Source of the DNA: an uncultured Candidatus Melainabacteria bacterium
GTDB lineage: Bacteria > Cyanobacteriota > Vampirovibrionia > Gastranaerophilales > Gastranaerophilaceae
Direction of reading: 5' to 3'
NCBI GenBank assembly: GCA_934754855.1
Contig: CAKVJR010000022.1
Span: 1-18,864, forward strand
Length of the DNA: 18,864 nucleotides
Below, piece after piece: positions 1 through 7,100 of the stretch; position 1 is the stretch's first letter; the number at the start of each line of letters is the position of its first letter. The notes beneath the pieces were generated by a model. The model saw nothing but the letters and a program-made list of their open reading frames with translations, did not search any database and was not told the origin of the DNA. A program made the translations under genes and the position numbers.

Positions 1-1
1 A

Positions 2-280
2 TTGACATCTATCTCTGATAAAAGAACTAACGTTACGATGCAAATGAACCAAATCATCAAACAATACCAAGGTAACTATGATACAGACGTAACTGCTACT
101 GAAAACTCTAAAACTTGGAGCGAAGATCCGAAAGTTATTCTCCTTACAAACCAAGACAACAAATTCGATATGGAACAAAAATCAATCGAAACTGAACTCA
201 ACGCTCTTACAAAAGCATTGGAAAACTTGGAAAAAGCACAAGAAACTTGCATCAAAAACGGTGTTGCAAAATTGGCATAA
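2..280 (+). CDS. C-terminal part of a helical protein of unknown function (cut at left edge)
   Basis: This is the tail of a reading frame open at the left edge. The first in-frame codon here is TTG, but there is no reason to take it as the true start. The 92 visible residues are polar. Their second half (about 55-85) is a predicted amphipathic helix with heptad-like Leu/Ile spacing, ending in a short tail with one Cys. I do not recognise the family. It loosely resembles the C-terminal helices of small filament-forming or secreted proteins, but that is a guess. All nine Asn codons are AAC and nearly all Ile codons are ATC, in an AT-rich genome. Such bias usually marks a strongly expressed gene. 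A strong terminator follows within about 30 nt. Coding status is near certain; the function is unknown. Confidence 0.8.
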   Translation: MTSISDKRTNVTMQMNQIIKQYQGNYDTDVTATENSKTWSEDPKVILLTNQDNKFDMEQKSIETELNALTKALENLEKAQETCIKNGVAKLA

Positions 281-311
281 TTCCAAAAGATGAAATTTTA
301 AAAAAGACTTT

Positions 312-341
312 AAAAATGATACCTTTTTTGGTATCATTTTT
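312..341 (+). terminator. Rho-independent terminator of the first gene
   Basis: A perfect 12-bp inverted repeat: AAAAATGATACC at 312-323 and its complement at 330-341, with a TTTTTT loop at 324-329. The descending arm ends in five T. It lies 31 nt after the stop codon of the preceding gene. The next ATG is only 3 nt past the stem, so any transcript of the next gene must start inside this hairpin or read through it. Confidence 0.85.
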
Positions 342-343
342 GT

Positions 344-604
344 ATGAATATATTAAAGACATTTGATTTATTTTGGTCATTACCCGAAAAACTCTTTGGT
401 AAAAAGTTTTTCAAGGTTTGCCATGTCGAAACCGCAGCAGGTGGCGAAAGTTCTATCCATGCCGATATTGACGATGATGAAGTGACCTTGAATGTCTATA
501 ACAGTCCGAAAACTTATTCGCTTTTGGCAAGCGTTTTATACAAAAAGAAGATGTTAAATGAAAATAAAATCAGCAAAATTCATAACCTCCGCACCTTCTC
601 TTAA
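344..604 (+). CDS. Small protein of unknown function, overlapping engB
   Basis: An 86-residue frame from ATG 344, the first Met after an in-frame stop at 317-319. The middle (about 30-60) is acidic and beta-like; the last quarter is basic. I do not recognise it. Evidence for coding is codon usage like its neighbours and position directly ahead of engB. Evidence against is the 47-nt overlap with engB and no Shine-Dalgarno sequence, since the start lies 3 nt beyond a terminator stem. A -10-like TATCAT (332-337) ends 6 nt before the ATG, so a leaderless message is possible. If real, it would be translated just ahead of engB and could couple to it. Confidence 0.5.
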   Translation: MNILKTFDLFWSLPEKLFGKKFFKVCHVETAAGGESSIHADIDDDEVTLNVYNSPKTYSLLASVLYKKKMLNENKISKIHNLRTFS

Positions 605-1139
605 AGAATGTCCAACTTTTAACCTACCCGAATTTGCTTTAATCGGCCGCTCAAATGTTGGCAAATCGTCGTTCATAAATGCGATTGCGAATCACAACGG
701 TCTTGCCAAAACGTCCAACAAGCCCGGAAAAACAAGATTAATCAATCTGTTTTTGATTAACAACGAGTTTGTAATTGCCGATTTGCCGGGGTACGGTTAC
801 GCAAGCGTTTCAGACAAAATGCAGCGTGAGTGGCAAAAAAATCTCGAAGAATATCTTTTGAACAGAAAAGAAATCGTTTCTTTAATCCAATTTTTAGACT
901 CCCGCCACGATTTACAAAAAAATGACCTGCAAATGTCAGAGTGGATAAATTTCAACAATCTCCCGTATTTCGGGCTTTGTGTCAAGGTTGATGAAATTTC
1001 TAAAAATTTAATTCAAAAAACAACTTCAACTTTTTCAAAACAATTAAAAACTGACGTTTTCCCCTTTTCAAAAATGACAAACCGCTACAATGACGCCGTT
1101 TTGGACAAAATGGAGTTGCTTATAAAATCCTATAAATAG
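558..1139 (+). CDS. engB: Ribosome biogenesis GTPase EngB/YsxC (YihA)
   Basis: A TRAFAC-class GTPase that assists assembly of the large ribosomal subunit in the cytoplasm (family knowledge). At 193 residues it has the usual family length. Visible motifs are the P-loop GRSNVGKS at 30-37, the switch-I segment NKPGKT at 54-59 and the G3 motif DLPGYG at 75-80. The G4 motif, normally TKxD, reads VKVD at 142-145: Lys and Asp are kept but Thr is lost. A G5-like FPFSK follows near residue 170. The start is ATG 558, with AAGAAG about 8 nt upstream; an upstream in-frame Met is lacking and the N-terminus matches the family in length. The end touches the promoter region of the next small gene. Confidence 0.95.
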   Translation: MKIKSAKFITSAPSLKECPTFNLPEFALIGRSNVGKSSFINAIANHNGLAKTSNKPGKTRLINLFLINNEFVIADLPGYGYASVSDKMQREWQKNLEEYLLNRKEIVSLIQFLDSRHDLQKNDLQMSEWINFNNLPYFGLCVKVDEISKNLIQKTTSTFSKQLKTDVFPFSKMTNRYNDAVLDKMELLIKSYK

Positions 1140-1161
1140 TGTATTCAAATGTTGGTCAACA

Positions 1162-1177
1162 TATAATAGAATATAAT
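1162..1177 (+). promoter_or_regulatory. Tandem -10 boxes upstream of the Cys-rich small protein
   Basis: Two perfect TATAAT hexamers, at 1162-1167 and 1172-1177, lie 28-43 nt before ATG 1205 in the gap after engB. No good -35 is seen at 17 bp for either; TTGGTC at 1152-1157 is too close to the second box. A start of transcription here leaves room for the GGGGTG ribosome-binding site at 1193-1198. This supports choosing ATG 1205 over the GTG at 1139. Confidence 0.5.
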
Positions 1178-1204
1178 CGGGTAACAAATAGTGGGGTGTG
1201 TTAT

Positions 1205-1435
1205 ATGTTACAAGACGTATATTCTAAACAGCAAAATGAAATTTATTCTGCTCAAAATCAAGGGGTAATTTCAAATTCCATTACGCAAAGTTGGACGGAA
1301 CAAGCACTTGAATGTTACGAACTTAATTGCGTTTGCGAAAAATGCTCCGTTGCAAAAGGCAACTACTCTTTCGTTTGCCAAATGCCGAAAGTTATCAAAC
1401 AATTATTAAAAGTTACGGGCAAACCCGTTATGTAA
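1205..1435 (+). CDS. 76-aa Cys-rich protein, possible metal-binding domain
   Basis: ATG 1205 is preceded by GGGGTG with 6-nt spacing and by two TATAAT boxes, so I prefer it to the in-frame GTG at 1139 that overlaps the engB stop. The N-terminal half (1-28) is polar and Gln/Ser-rich. The C-terminal half has five Cys in the order ECYxxxCxCxxC, then about ten residues, then CQM, followed by a basic helix ending TGKPVM. The arrangement WxExALECYxxxCxCxxC...CxMxxxVxxLLxxxGxP resembles, from memory, a short conserved domain of unknown function seen in Firmicutes and gut Cyanobacteria-like genomes. The Cys spacing suggests Zn or another metal. No function is assigned. Confidence 0.75.
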   Translation: MLQDVYSKQQNEIYSAQNQGVISNSITQSWTEQALECYELNCVCEKCSVAKGNYSFVCQMPKVIKQLLKVTGKPVM

Positions 1436-1449
1436 GATTTTTCAAAAAT

Positions 1450-1477
1450 AAAAAGGGCGGTGTATGCCGTCCTTTTT
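1450..1477. terminator. Bidirectional terminator between convergent genes
   Basis: Stem AAAAAGGGCGG (1450-1460) pairs with CCGTCCTTTTT (1467-1477), with one G-U pair and a 6-nt loop (1461-1466). On the plus strand it ends in five T, 15 nt after the stop of the 76-aa gene. On the minus strand the other arm also ends in a T-rich run, so it can serve the membrane-protein gene that ends at 1499. Confidence 0.88.
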
Positions 1478-1498
1478 GCGTTGTCTGAATTTTGATTT

Positions 1499-2179
1499 TT
1501 ATTCCGTAACATTGAGAAAATTCTTCATCGCTTCCGAAATATCGGTCGGCGAACTCAATGTTTTTTGCTCTTCTGAAGTAACTTTTTGATTTGTCTGATT
1601 GCCAATATCGACCGTTCCGTCGTCATTATCAGCAGGTGCAAATGAACCGTCGTCTTGAACATTATTATTGTCATCAATCGGCTCAAAATCATTTTCGTCT
1701 GTCGGTCCAAAAGGCTGTGATTGGAACGGATTTGCTTGTGTTTTGTGAACAAATTTCTTTGCTATCAAAACTAAAACAACGATAATTACAATGCTAATCA
1801 AAACCAAAACGAGAGCAACTGCAATCTTTGAGATAAGCGGGTTTCCGCCTGTTACGACATTCAATTTTTCACCGATTAAATTGCCAAAATCCTGCAATTT
1901 GTCCGTAAAACCTTGCGTTCCGTGCTGAATGTTTCCTCCGAGATTGGTGAAAAATTCTTTTGCGGAATCAACAAAATTTGCACCATGCTGTGCTTGTTCT
2001 GCCGCACCCTCAGCGGCTTGAGGAACAGGAGCAGTCGCCCCCGTCGCCGTTTCATCTGTCGGCAAAGTTATTCCCTCTGCCGCCTCGAAAAAATCCTTAT
2101 CGCTTTCGGCAAATACAACACTTGCACTTGCCAAAAAACTTGCCGCTATTAAACTCAAATTATTCGCTAACTTCTTCAT
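1499..2179 (-). CDS. Exported single-pass membrane protein of unknown function
   Basis: 226 residues. A Sec signal peptide (1-24, cleavage likely after VFA) is followed by an Ala/Gly/Glu-rich linker (35-70). An amphipathic region (70-105) comes next, then one strong transmembrane helix of Val/Leu/Ile (117-140) with KKF at its cytoplasmic end. The tail (145-226) is acidic and rich in Asp, Asn and Gln. The predicted topology has residues 25-116 outside and the tail inside. The start codon lies inside the last codons of the RNase gene (20-nt overlap), so the two are probably translationally coupled. It is the last gene of the operon. I do not recognise the family. A link between the RNase and the membrane is conceivable from position alone. 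Confidence 0.82.
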   Translation of the reverse strand: MKKLANNLSLIAASFLASASVVFAESDKDFFEAAEGITLPTDETATGATAPVPQAAEGAAEQAQHGANFVDSAKEFFTNLGGNIQHGTQGFTDKLQDFGNLIGEKLNVVTGGNPLISKIAVALVLVLISIVIIVVLVLIAKKFVHKTQANPFQSQPFGPTDENDFEPIDDNNNVQDDGSFAPADNDDGTVDIGNQTNQKVTSEEQKTLSSPTDISEAMKNFLNVTE

Positions 2180-4148
2180 CTTTTACTTTCGGTTTTCTGC
2201 CACGTTTTTTCGGTTTTTCTTCCACTCCGTCAGCCGTTTTCGCTTTCGGTTTTCTGCCACGTTTCTTAGGTTTTTCTTCTGTTGTTTCGGCAGTTTCTTC
2301 AGCCTTTTTAGAAGTTTTTGTTTTCTTTTCTGCTTTTTTAACTTTTTCAGCAGGTTCTTTTACTTCTGTTTTTTCTGCCTTAACTTCAGTTTTTTCAACC
2401 TTTTCAGCCTTTACTTCAACTTTATCGGCAACTTTTTCAATCTTCTCAACCTTTTCAACTTTTTCTAAAGGTTGTTCATGATTTTCAACGGGCTTAATCT
2501 GTTGATTTTGTTGATTTTGCTCATTATTTTGCTGATTTTGTTGAGGTTGTTCATTTCTTTCACCAAATTGATTATTATTATTTTTGAATTTGTTGAAACG
2601 ATTTTTCTTATTGAAACGATTTTTCTTGTCAAAACGATGATTTCCGTTTTGATTATTTTGATTATTTTGGTTATTTTGATTGTTTTGGTTATTGCCGTTG
2701 TTTGAGTTATTATAACCGTTTTCAGCATTTTCTTGTCTGTCTTGCTCAATTTGTTGAGGTTCTTCAACAGGATTTTGTTGAACGGGTTGTTGATGATTAT
2801 TTTGATTATTTTGTTCAACGGGTTCAACATTTGTTGTGAAAACATTGTTATTTTGTTTTCCGTTTTTGTTTTTGAGTTGTTGAACGGGAACTTTCAACTT
2901 AGCGGCTTTAGCCTTCAATTCACCCTCTCCGGGGGCTGCTGCGAATTGGATATCTTCAAAAATCATACCCGTACCTTGGCAGTGCGGACATTTTTTCGTA
3001 AATACTTCGCTAAGGCTTTGACCTTGTCTGTGTCTTGTAAGTTCGACAAGTCCGAGGTCAGAGAGTTGACCGATTTGCGGTTTTGCCTTATCGCTTTCAA
3101 GAGCGAGTTCAAACTCTTCCATAACGGCAAGTTTGTCATTTCTGCTGAGCATATCGATAAAGTCGATAATAATCATACCGCCGATGTTACGGAGTCGCAA
3201 CTGACGGGCAATTTCGTGAGCCGCTTCAATATTTGTTTTCAAGATTGTTTCATCTTGAGTTGCGGAACTTACGAACTTACCGCTGTTTACATCGACAACC
3301 GAAAGTGCTTCTGTCGTTTGGATAAACAAATATCCACCCGACGGGAGCATAACCTTAATTTGAAGAGCCGCCTTAATTTCTTTCATAATTCCAGACGCCT
3401 GCAACAACGGTTCTGTTCCTTTGTAAACAGTCAATTTAATATTTTTCAACATATTCCAATTTTGGAGAATTTGTTGAGTTCTTTGCATTGCAAACGGAGT
3501 ATCCACAACGATTTCGGCAACATCTTCCGTGCATGCTTCTCTGATTACTCTGTAAAGCAAATCTTGGTCACGGTACAAAAGGCTCGGTGCTTCTTGCGTT
3601 TCAGCCGCCGTGATAATCGTATTCCATTTTTCGAGCAGAAGTTCCAAATCTTCTTGAATATCCGCATCTGATTGACCTTCAGCCTCTGTTCTGATAATAA
3701 CGCCGACGCCGACGGGTTTAATCAAACTTACTGTTGATTTAAGTCTTGCTCTTTCTTTGTTTGAAACAATTTTTTTACTTACGTTAATGCCTGTTTCTTG
3801 CGGAATCAAAACCAAAAACCTTCCGGGAAGACTGATATCCGTTGTAACTCTCGGTCCCTTGTGACCTGTCGGTTCTTTTACAACTTGAACGACCAATTTT
3901 TGTTTCGGGGTCAATCTTGTTTTAAGGTTGCCTTTTCCGGGGACATCGTCTGCATGAAGAAAGCCCATTTTGTCCGAACCTACATCAACGAATGCCGCTT
4001 CAATACTCGGAAGAATGTTATCAACCGTTGCAAGGTAAACATCGTTCAGGAAAATTTCACCTTTATTTACAAAAAATTCTGTAACTTTACCGTTTTCAAT
4101 AAGTGCGGCAATGTTGTCACGTTCTGCAATTACAATTTGTTTTGTCAT
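2160..4148 (-). CDS. rng: Ribonuclease E/G with a long disordered basic tail
   Basis: A single-strand-specific endoribonuclease for rRNA maturation and mRNA decay (family knowledge). Residues 1-115 hold the S1 RNA-binding domain. The catalytic DNase-I-like domain carries the two Mg-binding Asp residues, D286 in VVDVNSG and D329 in IIIDF. The zinc-link CPHC is at 387-390. The first 400 residues therefore match a complete RNase G/E core. The remaining 260 residues are low-complexity: Asn/Gln-rich (430-550), basic KKNRFNK repeats (508-522), a Lys/Glu/Val stretch (561-620), and two copies of KPKKRGRKPK (626-635 and 645-654). The start has AAAGGA 6 nt upstream. It lies 11 nt after the radical-SAM gene. 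The tail may bind RNA or partner proteins, as RNase E tails do. Whether to call it rne or rng is a matter of convention. Confidence 0.95.
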   Translation of the reverse strand: MTKQIVIAERDNIAALIENGKVTEFFVNKGEIFLNDVYLATVDNILPSIEAAFVDVGSDKMGFLHADDVPGKGNLKTRLTPKQKLVVQVVKEPTGHKGPRVTTDISLPGRFLVLIPQETGINVSKKIVSNKERARLKSTVSLIKPVGVGVIIRTEAEGQSDADIQEDLELLLEKWNTIITAAETQEAPSLLYRDQDLLYRVIREACTEDVAEIVVDTPFAMQRTQQILQNWNMLKNIKLTVYKGTEPLLQASGIMKEIKAALQIKVMLPSGGYLFIQTTEALSVVDVNSGKFVSSATQDETILKTNIEAAHEIARQLRLRNIGGMIIIDFIDMLSRNDKLAVMEEFELALESDKAKPQIGQLSDLGLVELTRHRQGQSLSEVFTKKCPHCQGTGMIFEDIQFAAAPGEGELKAKAAKLKVPVQQLKNKNGKQNNNVFTTNVEPVEQNNQNNHQQPVQQNPVEEPQQIEQDRQENAENGYNNSNNGNNQNNQNNQNNQNNQNGNHRFDKKNRFNKKNRFNKFKNNNNQFGERNEQPQQNQQNNEQNQQNQQIKPVENHEQPLEKVEKVEKIEKVADKVEVKAEKVEKTEVKAEKTEVKEPAEKVKKAEKKTKTSKKAEETAETTEEKPKKRGRKPKAKTADGVEEKPKKRGRKPKVKDEEVSE
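2646..2702 (-). repeat. Short in-frame Asn-Asn-Gln coding repeat in the RNase tail
   Basis: A run of near-identical 9-bp units encodes the tripeptide Gln-Asn-Asn five times in a row (residues about 488-501). The units differ at synonymous positions (ATT/GTT, TTG/TTT) but keep the frame. It is a simple-sequence stretch within the coding region and could expand or contract by slippage without a frameshift. Confidence 0.7.
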
Positions 4149-4159
4149 TTTGTTTCCTT

Positions 4160-6664
4160 TTATAAATCTATTTCTGTCAGAGAACCGTCAAAAAATTTCG
4201 TTCTCTTTATGTCAAATTTCACATTCGGTACAAACAATGCGATGGCAATATCCGGTCGCAGGGACGGAATTTCCGTATTTTGTCCTGTTTTCAAAACCGC
4301 AACTAACTTGCCGTTTCGCTCCGTTACCGATTTTACGGACGGTTTTATATTTATTGTTTTTATTATACCTTTTTTATTTTTCTTCTCGATTGTAATTTCA
4401 TCAGAAGAATTAATCTTTTCGGTAATATCATACAACAAAGATTTTGTGTCGTAAACATCTTTTTCGACAGGCGAAAACTCATATTCAGCCCATTCGACAA
4501 CTGTATCGACTGATTTTGTGCTGCGTTCGATTTTCTTAACTCCAAGCAGTCTAATCTTCTCGGGCAGTGCATTTTGCAATCTTTCTTTAACTTCTTCTTC
4601 CGTCAATTTATCAAAAATTTCAATATCGATAAATTCCGTACAACTTTCGACAAATACCGGAAGTGCTACTCCCAACGAGATTTTCGGTGTCGGATTAAAT
4701 CCTCTTGAAAAATTCAATTTCAATCCCGAGCGATAAAGCGTTTTCAAAATTGTATTTTGCCAATCAAGATGTGACAAATATCTCAAGTTGCCGTCTTTAG
4801 TGAGTTTCAAACGATATTTAAAAATTTCCGCATCATCAGGAACTTTCTCCACCACATGTTTTTGAGCAGTATATTTTTTATCAATAACTTTATGAGTTTT
4901 AAAATTCGTACAAACTCCGCATTTAACGCAGTTAAATTCACACGGGATAGTATTTTCCGCCCTCAAAGCCTTTTCATATTCCTGTTCAAACCAACTTCTC
5001 GGAATGCCCATATCGATTACTTCCCAAGGAAGAATCTCATCTTTTCCATATTGTCTTGAAGCCTCTTCTTCAAACGAAATTCCGCACTCTGCCGCCGTTT
5101 CTCGCCATTGGTCATATTCAAGATACTCGTCCCAACTTGTCAGATACGCACCTTTTTTATAAAGTGCATAAATCAATTTTCCAAACTTCTTATCACCCCT
5201 TGTCATCGCTGCTTCGAGCATTGAAACGAACGGGTTGTGATAATTAATTTTCACATTTTTAATTTTATCCGTTAGGGACAAAAGATAAGAAATTTTTTCA
5301 CGAATTTCCTCATTCGTATTTTGCGAATGGCGTTGGAACGGCGTAAACGGTTTCGGCACAAAGACAGACACCGTACAAGTCAATCTCAACGGGTTTGGCA
5401 AATTCATCTCTTTTTTAATAAATTGCGAACGGTATCTGATTTTGCCCAAAAGACCCGCCATCTCTTCCAAATCTTCCTTTGTTTCTGTCGGCAAGCCCAA
5501 AATAAAATACAATTTTATGCTGTCCGCACCCGTTCTGTAACAATTTAAAATTGTTGTCATAATTTGTTCTTCAGAAAGATTTTTGTTGATAACGTTACGC
5601 AAACGTTGGCTTCCCGCCTCGGGAGCAAGCGTAATCGTCGATTTTCTTATTCCTCGGACAACTTCTGCCAAATGTTCGTTATAACGGTCAATTCTTTGGC
5701 TCGGCAATGATACCGAAACCTTGCGTTCGCAAAGCATTTCTGACAATTCATCAATAACAGGCTCGATATTTGTATAATCGTTTGAAGAAAGCGACAAAAG
5801 CGAATATTCATCATAACCTGTCAATTGCGTCGATTTATCAACCGCTTTGATGATATCTTCAGCCTTTCTTTCTCTAATCGGCAAAGTCACATGTCCGGGC
5901 TGACAAAAACGGCACATTCTGCCGCAACCACGCCTGATTTCGATAATTGTTCTGTCGTGAATTGAACTCGAATAAGGAACAGGATTTTCTATCGGCAAAT
6001 TGTCGTTATTCAACTCCGCAATCCGTTTCACCGCCTTATTTTCGAGCGACGGAGCATAAACACCTTTGATTTTTGCAAGTTCTTTAATTTTTTCCGCTCT
6101 CGGCAAATGGCGAATTTCATTGTAACGACGCATAATTTCGACAGTAACGTCCTCACCGTCCCCGATTGAGAAAATATCAATAAAATCAGACATAGGTTTC
6201 GGATTATACGCACAAGGTCCGCCACCGATAATAATCGGTTCATTTTCGCCACGTTCTTCCCGAAGGACTGTAATACCGCCGAGTTCGAGCATTTTCAACA
6301 CGGTAGGATAACAAAGTTCATACTGCAAAGAAAATCCCACAAGGTCAAAATCGCTGTAAGGACGCTTGCTTTCAACCCCATAAAGAGGCAATTTCGTTTC
6401 CTCGACAACCTTAATAAAATCAGGCTCTGGAGCGTACGCTCTATCCGCCATAAGCCCGTCTTGCCTGTTTACAACGTGATACAAAACTCGGACACCCAAA
6501 TTGCTGATTCCGACCTCGTATTTGTCGGGAAAAGCAAAAAGTATTCTTACGTCGCTGTTATCAAAATCTTTCTCATCAGAAAGGTACTCATGCCCGATAT
6601 ACTGATAAGGTTTCATCACGTCGAGCAGGTCTTGTTTTAGTCGGATTTCGTCTATTGAACTCAT
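4160..6664 (-). CDS. B12-binding-type radical SAM protein fused to DUF2344 (TIGR03960 + TIGR03936)
   Basis: 834 residues. The N-terminal part (about 35-170) looks like the cobalamin-binding-type domain of this family. The radical-SAM core carries C247, C251 and C254 (RGCGRMCRFC) for the 4Fe-4S cluster that cleaves S-adenosylmethionine, and continues to about residue 480. A second Cys cluster, C575, C579, C582 and C585, may hold another Fe-S centre. From about 612 on is DUF2344, recognised by RYLSHLD and SRGFNPTPKISLG. In Firmicutes these are, as I recall, two adjacent genes; here they are one, as in Cyanobacteria. The substrate is not established. Its place directly before the RNase E/G gene suggests a role in RNA modification or ribosome-related work, which is inference. 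The start follows the upstream stop by 1 nt, so it is coupled. Confidence 0.92.
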   Translation of the reverse strand: MSSIDEIRLKQDLLDVMKPYQYIGHEYLSDEKDFDNSDVRILFAFPDKYEVGISNLGVRVLYHVVNRQDGLMADRAYAPEPDFIKVVEETKLPLYGVESKRPYSDFDLVGFSLQYELCYPTVLKMLELGGITVLREERGENEPIIIGGGPCAYNPKPMSDFIDIFSIGDGEDVTVEIMRRYNEIRHLPRAEKIKELAKIKGVYAPSLENKAVKRIAELNNDNLPIENPVPYSSSIHDRTIIEIRRGCGRMCRFCQPGHVTLPIRERKAEDIIKAVDKSTQLTGYDEYSLLSLSSNDYTNIEPVIDELSEMLCERKVSVSLPSQRIDRYNEHLAEVVRGIRKSTITLAPEAGSQRLRNVINKNLSEEQIMTTILNCYRTGADSIKLYFILGLPTETKEDLEEMAGLLGKIRYRSQFIKKEMNLPNPLRLTCTVSVFVPKPFTPFQRHSQNTNEEIREKISYLLSLTDKIKNVKINYHNPFVSMLEAAMTRGDKKFGKLIYALYKKGAYLTSWDEYLEYDQWRETAAECGISFEEEASRQYGKDEILPWEVIDMGIPRSWFEQEYEKALRAENTIPCEFNCVKCGVCTNFKTHKVIDKKYTAQKHVVEKVPDDAEIFKYRLKLTKDGNLRYLSHLDWQNTILKTLYRSGLKLNFSRGFNPTPKISLGVALPVFVESCTEFIDIEIFDKLTEEEVKERLQNALPEKIRLLGVKKIERSTKSVDTVVEWAEYEFSPVEKDVYDTKSLLYDITEKINSSDEITIEKKNKKGIIKTINIKPSVKSVTERNGKLVAVLKTGQNTEIPSLRPDIAIALFVPNVKFDIKRTKFFDGSLTEIDL

Positions 6665-6665
6665 T

Positions 6666-7001
6666 TTACGCTAAATCTTCAGGAATATATTTTTCTACTT
6701 CAATCAAACGTCCGTCAAATTCACCGCTATCCAATTTTGATAAAAAGTCACATAATTTATCTTGCGAAACGTAATAATTATAGAGCGAAATTTTGCCGTC
6801 AAATTCCCTCATAACACGCACCATATAACGGCAATCGTCCGCATATTCAAGCAAACTTTCCTTAATAAAAGGGGTGCCGTTTAAATCTTTTTCCATTTTT
6901 ACATATTCAAAACCGCAAAAATTTTTCGTGTCGGTTTTATCAACAGACTTACGGGTTTTGGTCGAAAATTTTAAAATATTTTCATTCTTCTTGTCGGACA
7001 T
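6666..7001 (-). CDS. 111-aa protein of unknown function heading the radical-SAM/RNase operon
   Basis: A soluble mixed alpha/beta protein. The N-terminus (1-25) is Lys-rich and disordered. A compact domain (about 28-111) contains CGFEYVKMEKD, LLEYADDCRYMVRVMREFDG and an acidic C-terminus. I do not recognise it. Its stop is 1 nt before the radical-SAM start, so the two are co-transcribed. No Shine-Dalgarno sequence precedes ATG 7001. Instead a -10-like TTTAAT ends 6 nt before the ATG, with TTGCAA 17 bp further up, which predicts a leaderless message. The next in-frame Met is at residue 36, too deep in the domain to be the start. Confidence 0.8.
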   Translation of the reverse strand: MSDKKNENILKFSTKTRKSVDKTDTKNFCGFEYVKMEKDLNGTPFIKESLLEYADDCRYMVRVMREFDGKISLYNYYVSQDKLCDFLSKLDSGEFDGRLIEVEKYIPEDLA

Positions 7002-7007
7002 ATATCA

Positions 7008-7036
7008 ATTAAACACTCATTTTCCGTTTTTTGCAA
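7008..7036 (-). promoter_or_regulatory. Predicted sigma-70-type promoter giving a leaderless transcript
   Basis: Read on the minus strand: -35 TTGCAA (7036-7031), 17-bp spacer, -10 TTTAAT (7013-7008), then 6 nt to ATG 7001. The predicted +1 falls on the A of the start codon. It lies just downstream of the ferritin terminator, where a new transcript is expected. Confidence 0.55.
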
Positions 7037-7049
7037 GAAATTTACAATA

Positions 7050-7082
7050 AAAAAAGAGAAAATCCCAAGATTTTCCCTTTTT
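7050..7082 (-). terminator. Terminator of the ferritin gene
   Basis: The arms 7051-7064 and 7069-7082 form a hairpin with a GATTTTC/GAAAATC core of 7 bp, one A/C mismatch, then a G-C pair and an A/T extension. The loop is 4 nt. On the minus strand it ends in a run of seven T. It lies 19 nt after the ferritin stop. Confidence 0.8.
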
Positions 7083-7100
7083 AAAAAATTGATTTTTAAA

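Noticed and set aside
1139..1204. GTG start of the Cys-rich small protein overlapping the engB stop
   Set aside because: Two TATAAT boxes and the GGGGTG site lie downstream of it and point to ATG 1205.
1960..2481. 173-aa plus-strand frame rich in Phe, Ser and Thr
   Set aside because: Its composition is the reverse complement of the Lys/Glu-rich RNase tail; it is antisense to two real genes.
2641..2705. Short tandem repeat that might suggest a CRISPR or other repeat array
   Set aside because: The 9-bp units are in frame, have no spacers and encode Gln-Asn-Asn within the RNase tail.
2733..3671. 312-aa open frame on the plus strand
   Set aside because: It lies wholly antisense to the conserved RNase E/G core, has no family pattern and no ribosome-binding site. 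It is a shadow of that gene.
3798..4454. 218-aa plus-strand frame spanning the RNase start and the radical-SAM end
   Set aside because: It is antisense to two coding regions with clear motifs and has no recognisable product.
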